DNA of 64,000 nt from JBCBSP01 sp039819095 (GTDB lineage Bacteria; Pseudomonadota; Alphaproteobacteria; Caulobacterales; Maricaulaceae). The DNA is taken from NCBI GenBank assembly GCA_039819095.1, contig JBCBSP010000005.1, positions 62,001-126,000 of the forward strand. The letters are read 5' to 3'. This document shows positions 1 through 8,707 of this stretch, piece after piece; position 1 is the first letter of the stretch; the number at the start of each line of letters is the position of its first letter. Made by a program: the position numbers and the translations under genes. The notes beneath the pieces are model-generated. The model did no database searches. It was not told the DNA's origin and saw only the letters and a program-made list of their open reading frames with translations.

Positions 1-2
1 TT

Positions 3-278
3 GTCCTGTCGGCGTGTAATACCGCAGCCGGGGCTCAAGCCAGCGGCGATGGTCTGACCGGGCTTGTCAGCGCTTTTCTTTACGCCGGAGCTGATCGCGT
101 GCTGGCAACCCACTGGCCGGTGCGCGATGACATGGCTGCGACGCTGACAACCGCCACGCTTTTGGGCACTGAAAATGACCCGGCAGAAAACCTGCAAACG
201 GCGATGCAAGGCCTCGCTGCGAACCCTGATACCGCGCATCCCGCCTTGTGGTCTCCGATGATTTACGTGGGGCGTTAA
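3..278 (+). CDS. CHAT-domain protein, C-terminal part (5' end outside window)
   Basis: This open frame enters from the left edge and stops at TAA 276-278, giving 92 residues. It matches the end of a CHAT (caspase-like, HetF-associated) peptidase domain: the nucleophile motif SACNTA near the start, then a Gly-rich GDGLTGLVSAFLYAGA stretch and RVLATHWPVRDD, and finally the HPALWSPMIYVG ending typical of the fold. The catalytic cysteine is the one in SACNTA. The histidine half of the dyad and any N-terminal TPR or sensor domain lie outside the window. CHAT proteins act as proteases or scaffolds, often with TPR repeats. The substrate cannot be told from here. Two exported proteins follow on the same strand after a 203-bp gap. 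Confidence 0.85.
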   Translation, partial: VLSACNTAAGAQASGDGLTGLVSAFLYAGADRVLATHWPVRDDMAATLTTATLLGTENDPAENLQTAMQGLAANPDTAHPALWSPMIYVGR

Positions 279-481
279 AGCAGGCTGAGCCGATTGACGC
301 TTTTGGGCCGGCGCCAGGGTAGCCATTCGGCCTTCCGTAGAAGCAGCGCGTGTCGATCAAGGACGTGAAGACCGTTTTCTAACACTCTTTGTAATTCGAC
401 TCGCCTGACCCTTAAGCTCATCGTTTCTACACTTGGTGATCGCAATACGGTCAACACCGCGAGCGCGTCGAAGGTGGAACT

Positions 482-1294
482 ATGATCCTCATCTCCTTGC
501 TGACCTTACTCGTCTCAAGTCAGCAGAACGCGCCCTCACCGGTCGAGTTGAATGCGGCTTATCAAGAAGGCGCGGATCATTATCAGGAGAGCATATCGCT
601 ATCGGCAGGCGCTGGTTCATCACCACCTTACTCAGACTATCAATGCCTCGCCGCATGGTCGCTGGCGGGCCGGGGCATCATCGTTGAACCCGCGTCCTGG
701 AGCCGCGTCTCGGAGACTTTGACCGAGAGCCACGCCGAGCGTCAGTGGCGCCATTTTCTCGCTCGGCTGCTTTCCGACGAGGGAGCGCCGCCGCCAGACT
801 TCAACACACGGATAATCGCGGAGTATTCCGCCTTGCGTGGGGACGTTCAACAAGGCGGTCACGCGGTCATGTTTCGGCGCGTGGGAGCCTGTGAGCGAAC
901 AAGCATCAGCGCCCCGCCCAGTGATATTCTGATGCGGAATTTCCTGGTTCAGGCCGGTGTTTTGCCGGCAGAGTCCGCCCTGTCTGACGAGGCGCGACTC
1001 CCGACTTTGCAAACTCTCATCGAACGCATTGATGCGTGCCACTCCGAAGACGTTTTCTTCGACGCAAATTGCGCCGCATCACCGCCCCTGGATCCACCCT
1101 TTTCGGTTCAGATGGACGCGGATGCGGCCCTATACGGCGCTTGCATCGAGCTGGACGGCATACCGCTGAGCCCATCCTTCGATATCTGCACCGTCGACCC
1201 AAGCGCGGCGGCGCAAGAGTGCGCCAATGCTTCGAACCCTTGGCAGGGCCGGCGCTTTTTCACCCAGGTCATGCGCTGTGAGATCAGACAGTAA
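482..1294 (+). CDS. exported cysteine-containing hypothetical protein
   Basis: 270 residues. The first ~14 residues (MILISLLTLLVSS) form a short hydrophobic signal-like segment, so the protein is probably exported. An AAGGTGG ribosome-binding site lies just before the ATG. It has several cysteines in the C-terminal half (DACHSED, FDANCAAS, YGACIELDG, DICTVD, AQECANA, MRCEIRQ), which suggests disulfides in an extracytoplasmic protein. I recognise no family. It follows the CHAT gene and precedes another exported protein on the same strand, so the three may form a unit, but the gap of about 200 bp before it allows a separate promoter. Confidence 0.6.
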   Translation: MILISLLTLLVSSQQNAPSPVELNAAYQEGADHYQESISLSAGAGSSPPYSDYQCLAAWSLAGRGIIVEPASWSRVSETLTESHAERQWRHFLARLLSDEGAPPPDFNTRIIAEYSALRGDVQQGGHAVMFRRVGACERTSISAPPSDILMRNFLVQAGVLPAESALSDEARLPTLQTLIERIDACHSEDVFFDANCAASPPLDPPFSVQMDADAALYGACIELDGIPLSPSFDICTVDPSAAAQECANASNPWQGRRFFTQVMRCEIRQ

Positions 1295-1359
1295 GTGTTC
1301 GCAGAGCCCGAACGACATGTCATCACATCCGTGAAAACATCGGGAGCGTTCAAACGTCC

Positions 1360-1890
1360 ATGAACCGGAGCCTTGATTTTAACCATCTTTCCCAGCGGAT
1401 GATCCTTATGATGGTCTTATGCGTCAGCTGCGTTGCAGCTTGCGATGCACGAGGTCCGAACGCCATGCGCGAATACCTGCAACGCGACGGGCTTTGGGGC
1501 TGGGGCGGCGGCGCCGGCTGCATCGATCGCGCCAGCGCCTGGCTTGTCGAGGGGGACACCGTCGAGGTGTTTCGAAACAATCGTCTAATGGATCGCTACC
1601 GACTCGAGAAGCGTGTGCCCTTGTATGATAATCGCCTGCCGTCTGGAGAAGGCGCGCTCGCGTTCGTGGACTGGACTTTTATCGGGCGCAATCCGGACAA
1701 TCTGGACCAGATGGGCCGCCAGGAGTTGATGTTCGCCATCCGTGGCGGACCCGGGCGACCTACCGCGCTCGTTCCGCGCAATCAGCGCACCTTCACTGAT
1801 GCGCAAACCCGTGACCGAAGCCAGGTCGACGAACCTTATCAAGGTGATCGCCTCGTGCATTGCGATGAGTACGCGACTTTCCAAAACTAG
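1360..1890 (+). CDS. putative lipoprotein of unknown function
   Basis: 176 residues. An N-terminal hydrophobic segment ends in a lipobox-like VAAC, with the cysteine at about residue 28 (SCVAACDARG), so it is probably a lipoprotein. A Gly/Trp-rich stretch (GLWGWGGGAGC) follows. No family recognised. The gene lies 65 bp after the preceding exported-protein gene on the same strand and is convergent with galE. A second in-frame ATG at residue 14 would give a more compact signal peptide and may be the true start. Confidence 0.55.
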   Translation: MNRSLDFNHLSQRMILMMVLCVSCVAACDARGPNAMREYLQRDGLWGWGGGAGCIDRASAWLVEGDTVEVFRNNRLMDRYRLEKRVPLYDNRLPSGEGALAFVDWTFIGRNPDNLDQMGRQELMFAIRGGPGRPTALVPRNQRTFTDAQTRDRSQVDEPYQGDRLVHCDEYATFQN

Positions 1891-2117
1891 CCGGCCTGAA
1901 GCCAAACCAATGAGTCGACTTCCGCTTGCAGAACGAAGCTGCTTTCGTAGATTTAAGCTGGGCGATAGGTATACGGCTTCGAGACCCTTTCGCGGGCTGG
2001 AGCTTGCGAAGCTTTGGCCAATGCGATTGCCACCTCGACGAGCTCGTGGGTATTCGCTGTCCAGTAAAGACACCATTGGATCAACATCCTGACCTGTGCA
2101 GCCGGGACTGGTGGCTC

Positions 2118-3116
2118 TTACCCTACCTTCGACCAGCAGGTCTGATCTCCGCGGCTTTGCTCCCATCGCCAAGCGTCTTCGATAATGGTGTCGAGGTCCC
2201 GACCTGGCGTCCAGCCAAGCGTGCGGTGCGCGAAGGCCGCATCGGCGATGAGACTCGGCGCGTCCCCAAATCGGCGCTCTGCAGCGATCTGTTTGATCGG
2301 TTGGCCGGTAACGCGCTCGCAGGCTTTAATCACCTCGCGCACGGTGTAACCGGTCTCAGAGCCAAGATTGGCAACAAAGCCGCGCTCGCCAGCCAGCAAT
2401 GCTTCCAGCGCCAGAACATGGGCATCAGCCAGGTCACACACATGAACATAATCGCGCACAGCCGTGCCGTCGCGCGTGGAATAGCTGTTTCCGAACACGC
2501 TGATCGCGTCGCGTTGACCCGCTGCGACTTGGAGGATCAGCGGGATAAGATGGGTTTCCGGTTCATGGGCCTCGCCGATACGAGCCCGCGGGTCAGCCCC
2601 CGCCGCATTGAAATAGCGCAGGCGCGCGGACCTCAGACCGCCACGCATTTCCACCTCCTCCAGCATAGACTCCACGATGGCCTTGGATCGGCCATAGGGG
2701 CTGATCGGTCTGACCTGGTGACTTTCCCTGAGCGCCGGAGTTTGAGGGTCGCCATAGACCGCGCATGTGGAGGAAAAGACCATCGCCTTCACGCCGTGGC
2801 GGACGCAGGCATCAATCAGCGCCGCAGATCCACCCACATTCACATCGAAGCATTCAGCCGCATGGGTCATCGACCAACCCACCTCAATGCGCGCAGCAAA
2901 ATGCATGACGGCATCGGGCTGGACCGTCTCAAACGCAGCGTTTAACCGCTCGCGATCACGAATATCCCCGCGAATGAAGGGGCCGCCCTGAACAAAGGCT
3001 AGGTGACCACTGGACAGGTCGTCATAAATGACAACCTCGTGGCCTTTTTCCCTCAGACGTAAACACGCATGCGCGCCGACATATCCGGCGCCGCCGGCAA
3101 CGAGGACTTTAGCCAT
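2118..3116 (-). CDS. galE: UDP-glucose 4-epimerase
   Basis: 332 residues, the usual length for GalE. It interconverts UDP-glucose and UDP-galactose (or the N-acetyl forms) with bound NAD+, supplying sugar nucleotide for surface polysaccharide. The Rossmann motif GGAGYVGA lies at residues 8-15, the acidic NAD-binding YDDLSSGH follows beta-2, the catalytic Ser is in FSSTCAVYGDP, and the Tyr/Lys pair is in SPYGRSK. The ATG lies 2 bp after the acyltransferase stop, so the two are one operon transcribed from the sigma-54-like promoter near 4280. It is convergent with the lipoprotein gene on its other side. Confidence 0.93.
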   Translation of the reverse strand: MAKVLVAGGAGYVGAHACLRLREKGHEVVIYDDLSSGHLAFVQGGPFIRGDIRDRERLNAAFETVQPDAVMHFAARIEVGWSMTHAAECFDVNVGGSAALIDACVRHGVKAMVFSSTCAVYGDPQTPALRESHQVRPISPYGRSKAIVESMLEEVEMRGGLRSARLRYFNAAGADPRARIGEAHEPETHLIPLILQVAAGQRDAISVFGNSYSTRDGTAVRDYVHVCDLADAHVLALEALLAGERGFVANLGSETGYTVREVIKACERVTGQPIKQIAAERRFGDAPSLIADAAFAHRTLGWTPGRDLDTIIEDAWRWEQSRGDQTCWSKVG

Positions 3117-3118
3117 GA

Positions 3119-4243
3119 TTATCTCCTTTCAGCGTCTTGAAAGGACTGTCGCAAGGCGGGGTCCAAAACCGGTCCAGCCCGCTTTGGACCGACGGGAAAG
3201 CTCAGCTTCAGCGCGGGTTGCTCGACCCAATGCCAGGACGCAAAAGCGATCATGGCCAGCGGCCCCATCGCCAGGCCAAACAAAACCAGGGCGGATGGCG
3301 TAAAGCCAAAGACCTGCATGCATGCCAGGACGACGACCTGCTGAACCGGCCAGCCATAAATATAGATGGCGTAGCTGAGATCGGCGCTCAGCCCGCATTC
3401 AGGCTTGCCGGCAAAGGCCAACAGCAAGGTCGAGTAACAAATAGCAATCAGAACAAGGTGGACGCTGAGGATCGATGGCAAAGTGATCAACGCAAGCGCG
3501 GCAAGCCCCCAAAGCCCAATAAGAATATCAGCCCTCAGGGCCATGTATCGCGCGGTGCGGTGGCAGATCACGCCCAACAGGAAGGAGGCCATCACCCAGC
3601 GACCCTCCGCAAAGATGAAAGCCAGACCCCCCGTTGCCTGGGGTGCGATCAGATGAGCGGCACTAATCCAAATCGCAACAAACAGGACGAACGCCAACAC
3701 GCCCCAGCGCGTATGCAGCGCCCCCAAAGCTCCTGCACCACCAACCAGACCGTACACAATAAGCTCATGGCGCAGTGACCAAACCGACCCGTTGACGGCC
3801 TCTGGAAAAGGGTTGTCGGCAAAAAGGCCCGGGACGGTGAAGTCAACGAAGACAATGCTCATCAACCGAGCGGCGTAGGCCATCAAGGCGTCACCATCCT
3901 CTGATGTGGCTACCCCCAGGAGGGTTAGCACAGGCAGCAGCAATAGAGCGTGGACCCACAGGGCTGGAACAATGCGTTTGAGGCGTGCGAAGGCAAATCT
4001 AAGCGGTCGGCCCTGATGGCGCAGCGCGCTTTGCGTGATCAGAAGCCCCGAAAGAAAAAAGAAGACATGAACCGCCAGTTCATGGATGCCCAAGCCCAGC
4101 CAATGTTCCAACGGCGCAATCGCCTCCGGGCCGCGTGACAGGTGCCAGGAGTGCCCGAAAACCACAGCGACGGCCGCCCCAAGGCGGATTTGATCGATGC
4201 GATTAGTTCGCTGGCCCAGATGGTCTGCGACAGTGCTGTGCAT
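3119..4243 (-). CDS. acyltransferase 3 family membrane protein (OafA/YrhL-like)
   Basis: About 374 residues, a multi-pass integral membrane acyltransferase that typically O-acetylates or succinylates surface sugars from acyl-CoA. The family signature is visible: IDQIRLGAAVAVVFGHSW with the conserved Arg and His in helix 1, then HELAVHVFFFLSGLLITQS, FAFARLKRIVPALW and NGSVWSLRHELIVYGL. I chose the ATG at 4243 because AAGGAG lies just upstream. The longer frame starts at a GTG (4258) inside that ribosome-binding site. First gene of an operon with galE, divergent from the export operon at 4526. Confidence 0.88.
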   Translation of the reverse strand: MHSTVADHLGQRTNRIDQIRLGAAVAVVFGHSWHLSRGPEAIAPLEHWLGLGIHELAVHVFFFLSGLLITQSALRHQGRPLRFAFARLKRIVPALWVHALLLLPVLTLLGVATSEDGDALMAYAARLMSIVFVDFTVPGLFADNPFPEAVNGSVWSLRHELIVYGLVGGAGALGALHTRWGVLAFVLFVAIWISAAHLIAPQATGGLAFIFAEGRWVMASFLLGVICHRTARYMALRADILIGLWGLAALALITLPSILSVHLVLIAICYSTLLLAFAGKPECGLSADLSYAIYIYGWPVQQVVVLACMQVFGFTPSALVLFGLAMGPLAMIAFASWHWVEQPALKLSFPVGPKRAGPVLDPALRQSFQDAERR

Positions 4244-4277
4244 TGCGCGCTCCTTCACGATGTCTCAGTCGACAGTC

Positions 4278-4292
4278 GCAAGTCAGGGTCCG
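4278..4292 (-). promoter_or_regulatory. sigma-54 type -24/-12 promoter for the acyltransferase-galE operon
   Basis: On the minus strand the sequence reads CGGACCCTGACTTGCG. GG at 4291-4290 and GC at 4279-4278 have the obligate 12-base offset, with TTGC at -12. A start about 12 bases downstream would leave a leader of roughly 20 nt before the ATG at 4243. The core is nearly identical to the flippase promoter at 15910 (CGGACCCTGGCCTGCG). The -24 half differs from the textbook TGGCAC. Confidence 0.6.
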
Positions 4293-4374
4293 CGCCAATA
4301 AACGCCCCCGTAAGAGCGCATTGCGCCGTTTGCCCACCGCGCTTGAGCGACGCGACTGGTCTGATTGGCCGGTG

Positions 4375-4387
4375 TTGCATCTTGCAA
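4375..4387. promoter_or_regulatory. palindromic enhancer-like site 1 (TTGCA-TCT-TGCAA)
   Basis: A perfect 13-bp inverted repeat with a 3-bp spacer, between the divergent acyltransferase and export operons. It lies about 85 bp upstream of the -24 element on the minus strand and about 97 bp upstream on the plus strand. The pattern recurs at 4407, 14154, 14173, 15781, 20538 and 20579. It is probably the binding site of the NtrC-type regulator at 9903-11339, which is an inference from location and repetition. Confidence 0.55.
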
Positions 4388-4406
4388 GTCCTGGCGTTTG
4401 CAATCC

Positions 4407-4419
4407 GCGCATTTTGCGA
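4407..4419. promoter_or_regulatory. palindromic enhancer-like site 2 (CGCA-TTT-TGCG core)
   Basis: A second copy of the GCA-N3-TGC palindrome, 32 bp from site 1, which is close to three helical turns. It lies 65 bp upstream of the plus-strand -24 element at 4484. Paired enhancer sites on the same helix face are typical for NtrC-family oligomers. Confidence 0.5.
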
Positions 4420-4482
4420 AACCAAACGTCGCACAGCTCAGCCAGATCAAATAAAAACAGAAGCTTAGCTATATGCGCCGAC

Positions 4483-4497
4483 TGGCCGGACCTTTGC
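4483..4497 (+). promoter_or_regulatory. sigma-54 type -24/-12 promoter for the export operon
   Basis: TGGCCGGACCTTTGC, with GG at 4484-4485 and GC at 4496-4497, has the correct 12-base offset and a TTTGC -12 element. Transcription would begin near 4509, leaving a short leader carrying the AAAGGAG ribosome-binding site of the small gene at 4526. Confidence 0.65.
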
Positions 4498-4525
4498 GCC
4501 AGCTCTCTTGTAAAGGAGAGCCGCC

Positions 4526-4762
4526 ATGTTGCTTGTTGCCGAATACGAAATTGACCGCGCCCCACGCAGCTTCAGCCGCAAATTCTGTGAAGCCCTGCGC
4601 GACCTCAATTCGCAAAATGATGATGCGATGGTGTCGATCATTACTTCTTTGCGGGCCGGTCGCCCGGTTCGCCGGATTGAATGCAGCGACAGCGCCATCG
4701 CCGCACGGCTGAAGTCCGCCATTGAAGAGATTGCGCCGAACCTGATCGCGGGGTCCGCCTGA
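4526..4762 (+). CDS. small hypothetical protein, first gene of the export operon
   Basis: 78 residues. A strong AAAGGAG site precedes the ATG, and the TGA overlaps the next ATG (ATGA), so translation is coupled to the Wza-like gene. The sequence is charged, has no signal peptide or membrane segment, and looks like a small alpha/beta cytoplasmic protein (MLLVAEYEID start, DSAIAARLKSAIEEIAP end). I recognise no family. Its position directly behind a sigma-54 promoter and ahead of the export genes suggests a regulatory or accessory role in polysaccharide production. This is inference. Confidence 0.75.
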   Translation: MLLVAEYEIDRAPRSFSRKFCEALRDLNSQNDDAMVSIITSLRAGRPVRRIECSDSAIAARLKSAIEEIAPNLIAGSA

Positions 4763-5991
4763 TGCGCAGGCTTGTAGCCATTCTCTTTGGTCTTTGCGCT
4801 GCTGCGTGTGCAACGGCGTTTGAGACGCCGCGCAACAGCGTCGACTTGAGCGAGGACGGCTACACGCTCGCCCGTGCCCCCATGCAGTCAGCACGCGAAC
4901 GGCGCATCACAGAGCTTCATCGTTATACCGAGGAAGGCCGGTGCGTAGACGCTGACCTGCCGCTGGCCCGCCCGCAGGCCCCGGCGCTCAGGATACAGAC
5001 CCCTGTCGGTCCTCCCTTGTCCCCGGGTGACATGGTCCGTTTGGTCTTCACTCCCGACGAGGCATTCGACGGAGCCTACATCATCACGCCGGATGGAACA
5101 CTGGACCTGCCAGGCCTGCGACCCTTCCCCGCCGCAGGTTTTGCCCCGGCAGAGGTGGCTACCTTCGTGGCCGGCCTGATGGTCGACGAGGGAATCTACC
5201 GCGCAAGCTACGCCCGGCCTGCCGTTAATATTATCCAGTGGGCCCCGGTTCAGATTCATGTGTCCGGTGCGGTGTTCCAACCCGGCGATGTCCTGATCAA
5301 TTCCACCAATGCCGAGAGCGTGCAGGGCGCCCGCGTTGAAGCCTTCGGCGATGTCGCGGAAGGCCGCACGCTCAGCCGCGCGATTTCTGCCGCGGCAGGC
5401 GTACGCCCCGACGCCGACATTCGCCATGTGGTCGTCATCCGAGCAGGGCGTCGGTCGATTTATGACCTCAGCGGAGCGTTTACCGGCGCACATGTCGAAG
5501 ATCCGATCCTGATCGCAGGCGATCAGGTCCATATTCCGTCCAGGTCTTGCTTCCAGGCCCAGTTGGCCCGTCCCTCACGGATCACTACGCCGGGCGTGCG
5601 GGTCTTCATGTCGAACCTGACTCAGCCTGCCTCCTCCAACGCTCAATCGGCCATTGGCAGGGACGCCACCAACCTGCCTTATGGAACGCGCCTGCTGCAG
5701 GGATTGGTCTCGGCCAACTGTGTGGGCGGTGTGCAGGCGACAAACGCAAATCGCTGGGCGGTTCTGATTTCACGCAATCCCGTCACCGGTGAGAGCGAGG
5801 TCATTGCCCGTTCCATCGAAGATCTGGTGCGCCGAGCAGACCGTGATCGGTTCAACCCGGTCCTGCTGCCGAACGACGCCATCGCTTGCTACGACAGCCA
5901 TGCCACCAATCTGCGCGATGTGGTGCGCGCCTTCGGCGAAGTGCTGTCCCCGGGCGTCAGCCTGGCCATCACCCGCGAGGCGTTGAGATGA
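4762..5991 (+). CDS. polysaccharide export outer-membrane lipoprotein (Wza/HfsD-like)
   Basis: 409 residues. The signal peptide ends in an AAAC lipobox (LCAAACAT), so it is an outer-membrane lipoprotein. The Poly_export domain starts at LSPGDMVRLVFTPDEAFDGAY and contains the GTLDLPGL strand. SLBB-type domains follow (VQIHVSGAVFQPGDVLI; later ILIAGDQVHIPS). Such proteins form the octameric outer-membrane channel for capsule, EPS or holdfast. Overlaps both neighbours by 4 bases (ATGA at 4759-4762 and 5988-5991), so it is tightly co-translated with the Wzz-like gene. Closest functional analogue by context is Caulobacter HfsD. Confidence 0.88.
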   Translation: MRRLVAILFGLCAAACATAFETPRNSVDLSEDGYTLARAPMQSARERRITELHRYTEEGRCVDADLPLARPQAPALRIQTPVGPPLSPGDMVRLVFTPDEAFDGAYIITPDGTLDLPGLRPFPAAGFAPAEVATFVAGLMVDEGIYRASYARPAVNIIQWAPVQIHVSGAVFQPGDVLINSTNAESVQGARVEAFGDVAEGRTLSRAISAAAGVRPDADIRHVVVIRAGRRSIYDLSGAFTGAHVEDPILIAGDQVHIPSRSCFQAQLARPSRITTPGVRVFMSNLTQPASSNAQSAIGRDATNLPYGTRLLQGLVSANCVGGVQATNANRWAVLISRNPVTGESEVIARSIEDLVRRADRDRFNPVLLPNDAIACYDSHATNLRDVVRAFGEVLSPGVSLAITREALR

Positions 5992-7457
5992 CGGCGCCTC
6001 CCCCCTTTCCACCCCATCCTGACCGGATCCCCAAACCCCGGTCGGGGCAGCCCCGGCACGGTTCCCTGAACACCTCCGTGTCGGGGCGCTTTGTCCGCAA
6101 ACTGGTTGCTGGCTTCGGCCGCGGTCGCGTCCTGCGCTACGCGCTGGTGTTGACGCTGGGGGCCCTGTTCATCGGCGGCGCATCCAGCGCCTACTATCTG
6201 ATGAGCCCTCGCAGCTATACCAGCGGCTTCTCGCTGATCCTACCGGGCGCGGGGACGTCAGCGCGGGTCAATCTGGAAACGCTGGGCAGCACAGATGCCA
6301 GCGCGCCTTCGCCCTTCTCCAGCCCTTCACTCAGCCCAACAGTTCAATACAAACGCCTGATGGATTCCCACCGTATCCGCGGGGCTGTGGCGCGCCAGCT
6401 GGGTGTCGAGGTGGGCCAGCTGCCCAGCTTTAAAATCCGCCTGCAGGACCAGACACCGATGATCTTCGTTCAGATGAATGCGGGGTCTGCGGATCAGGCC
6501 TTCGTGTTGTCTGAAACTCTCCTGGCGGTGTTTCAGCGCGAGCTGGATGCCCTTCGACAGGAGGAACGCGCTGCGCGCGACGATGCATTCAAATCCGCCC
6601 TGGCGCAGTACGAAGCCGATGTTGCGACCGCGCGGACTGCGGTTCTGGTCCTGCAGAGTGAAACCGGCCTGATCTCGCGCGGGCAGTACGACACGCTGGT
6701 CACCGATGCCAATGGGCTGGAACAACAGCACGGCACGGCGCAGGACCGGGCAGCCCTGCTCACCGCGCAAAGCCGCAGGCTGTCACAGCTTATCGGTCTG
6801 GAGCCGGATGTTGCAGCCGCGATCCTGATCCTGCGCGGCGACCCTCAGTTCGAGGCGTTACGCATCGATCTGGGCGAAGCCGCCAACGAAATCGCCAGCC
6901 TGCGCGAGGTTTTGGGTTCCAATCACCCCGACATGCGCACCGCCACCGATCGCCATGCCGGTCTTTTGAATGAGATGGCGGCGCGCGGAGAAGCCCTATT
7001 GGGGGTCGCGCGCTATCGTGCCCTGCGACTGGCAGATATCAATCTGGACGACGAACGCGCCAACATGCTGCGCCAGATGGTGGAGCTGGCCGCCGAAGCC
7101 GCCGGTGAGAACGCGGCCGCAGCGGCCCTGGCCGAGCGCATTTCCGCGATCCGTACCCGCATCGCAGATCTATCACCCATCGTGGCCGACCTGGAAGCGC
7201 GGCTGCGCGCTCACAGAGTTTCCGAGACTGTGTTCGCCAGCGCTGTCGCGCGCTTGAGCACGGCCCAGACTGACCTGTTTTCGTCTTACCCCATGGTGCA
7301 GGTGCTGGAAGCGCCAGCTCGCCCGGACAGTCCCACCTCACCCTCGCTGAAAATCGCCGCTGGCGCTGCCATCGCCGGCTATCTGGTCTTTGTCATGGGA
7401 GTGCTGCTGTTATGGCTGCGCCTGCCGCTGATCCGTCTTCTGTGGAAGATCGTGTAG
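5988..7457 (+). CDS. polysaccharide chain-length / Wzz-Wzc-like coiled-coil inner-membrane protein (HfsA-like)
   Basis: 489 residues from ATG 5988, which overlaps the previous stop. A longer frame from 5886 runs inside the wza-like gene and is not needed. The layout is a Pro-rich cytoplasmic N-terminus, a membrane helix at about residues 45-67, a large periplasmic coiled-coil region (LRQEERAARDDAFKSAL to LADLEARLR), a Pro-rich PARPDSPTSPSL motif just before the second helix, and a short basic tail. This is the Wzz/GNVR topology without the fused tyrosine kinase domain. It would set chain length and connect the polymerase to the outer-membrane exporter. Confidence 0.85.
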   Translation: MTAPPPFPPHPDRIPKPRSGQPRHGSLNTSVSGRFVRKLVAGFGRGRVLRYALVLTLGALFIGGASSAYYLMSPRSYTSGFSLILPGAGTSARVNLETLGSTDASAPSPFSSPSLSPTVQYKRLMDSHRIRGAVARQLGVEVGQLPSFKIRLQDQTPMIFVQMNAGSADQAFVLSETLLAVFQRELDALRQEERAARDDAFKSALAQYEADVATARTAVLVLQSETGLISRGQYDTLVTDANGLEQQHGTAQDRAALLTAQSRRLSQLIGLEPDVAAAILILRGDPQFEALRIDLGEAANEIASLREVLGSNHPDMRTATDRHAGLLNEMAARGEALLGVARYRALRLADINLDDERANMLRQMVELAAEAAGENAAAAALAERISAIRTRIADLSPIVADLEARLRAHRVSETVFASAVARLSTAQTDLFSSYPMVQVLEAPARPDSPTSPSLKIAAGAAIAGYLVFVMGVLLLWLRLPLIRLLWKIV

Positions 7458-8707
7458 TCGCGCTCGCGCTGGTCGGCACCTGGCCGGTCTATGCGATAGG
7501 CGGACTATATGTGCTGGGCCCGGTGCTGGGGGTGATGTTGACCGTACTGTTCTGCGTGCGCGCCTATGTGCGTGCGCGAACGCCGGGCGCGGCACCGCCC
7601 ATCCCCTTTGGTGTCTGGGTCTGGATCGCAGCCATGGCGGTGATGCTGCTGGCCCTATTGATGGGCCATTGGACACAAGGGTTGTCCACTGGCCAGACGA
7701 TCAAATCCACCATCGGCTGGGCCAAAGGTTGGGCCCTGTTCGCCATGTTCCCGCTAGCCGGCGCCTGCCTGAACATCAAGGCCGAGACCGTTATCAAGGC
7801 CGCGTCAGTGACCGCGCTGATTTCGTTACTCCTGACACCTCTAATTTTCATGGCCCCCAAGGTCGGCCTGCCGCCCACCCTGTTCGTCTCACCCCTGAAA
7901 GCCGTCGGCGGGCCGGGCCCAGAATTCTTCGCGGTTCAGCTCTATTCCATCGACCCCGGTGATGGCTTGCCGCGTTGGCGATACTTCACGCCCTGGTCCC
8001 CGGCGGCAGCCATGATCGGCAACCTGTATTTGATCCTGGCTATCGAGGATAAGCGCAAAGTCTGGCGCTGGATCGGTATCATCTCCGCGCTCGCGATCAT
8101 CGTTCTCTCGAAGTCGCGCCTTGGCCTGGTTGCAGCCATCAGCATCTGGCCTCTGGCCTGGGGGATCTCACGCCTGGGCCGGCCTGGCCTTTGGCTTACC
8201 GGTGCATTGCCCGCCTTCATGCTCTTGCTCTTCTCAGGCCCGATCCTGGACTTCATCGACAAGCTCTACATGGATATCCGGGGCATGCGCGTCGACAGCT
8301 CACGCGTGCGCGAAGCGCTGGGCCGCCTGGCTCTGGATCGCTGGCGCGATGAGGCGCCAATCTGGGGCCACGGCATCGTGGAAAGCGGCTCCCACTACGT
8401 GCAATTCATGCCTATTGGCAGCCACCACACCTGGTTTGGCTTGCTCTTTGTCAAAGGCGCGGTCGGTGCTGGCGCGCTCGGTATCGCGCTTGTGTGGAGC
8501 GCCATCGAGTTTGCCGCGCTGTCGCTGACCCGCCGGATCGGGCGCGCAGCGCTGGCCATCCTGCTTCTCATGATCCTGTTCACCATCGGCGAGAACCTGG
8601 AAATCCTCGCCTACCTGCTTTGGCCCGGTCTGCTCGTTCTGGGTATCGCCATGGGCGCATGTGCGCGCGGTCGCGAGCAGGTTCTGGTCCAAGGAGGCTC
8701 CTTTTGA
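7412..8707 (+). CDS. O-antigen ligase/polymerase-like membrane protein (Wzy family)
   Basis: 431 residues with about ten hydrophobic segments. A large periplasmic loop contains WGHGIVESGSHYVQF and SHHTWFGLLFVKGAVG, the Wzy_C/O-antigen ligase signature with conserved His and Trp. It probably polymerises lipid-linked repeat units. The annotated ATG at 7412 overlaps the end of the Wzz-like gene by 46 bases. An internal start is possible because the first ~15 residues are poorly conserved in type. The stop overlaps the TTG start of the glycosyltransferase. Confidence 0.82.
   Translation: MAAPAADPSSVEDRVVALALVGTWPVYAIGGLYVLGPVLGVMLTVLFCVRAYVRARTPGAAPPIPFGVWVWIAAMAVMLLALLMGHWTQGLSTGQTIKSTIGWAKGWALFAMFPLAGACLNIKAETVIKAASVTALISLLLTPLIFMAPKVGLPPTLFVSPLKAVGGPGPEFFAVQLYSIDPGDGLPRWRYFTPWSPAAAMIGNLYLILAIEDKRKVWRWIGIISALAIIVLSKSRLGLVAAISIWPLAWGISRLGRPGLWLTGALPAFMLLLFSGPILDFIDKLYMDIRGMRVDSSRVREALGRLALDRWRDEAPIWGHGIVESGSHYVQFMPIGSHHTWFGLLFVKGAVGAGALGIALVWSAIEFAALSLTRRIGRAALAILLLMILFTIGENLEILAYLLWPGLLVLGIAMGACARGREQVLVQGGSF

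Noticed and set aside
1926..2945. Long open frame on the plus strand over galE
   Set aside because: It lies antisense to galE, whose NAD-binding and Tyr-Lys motifs are intact. The frame product has no recognisable domain or ribosome-binding site.
4483..4497. TGGCCGGTGTTGC at about 4366-4378 as an extra sigma-54 promoter
   Set aside because: GG and GC are only 10 bases apart instead of 12, so sigma-54 could not contact both.
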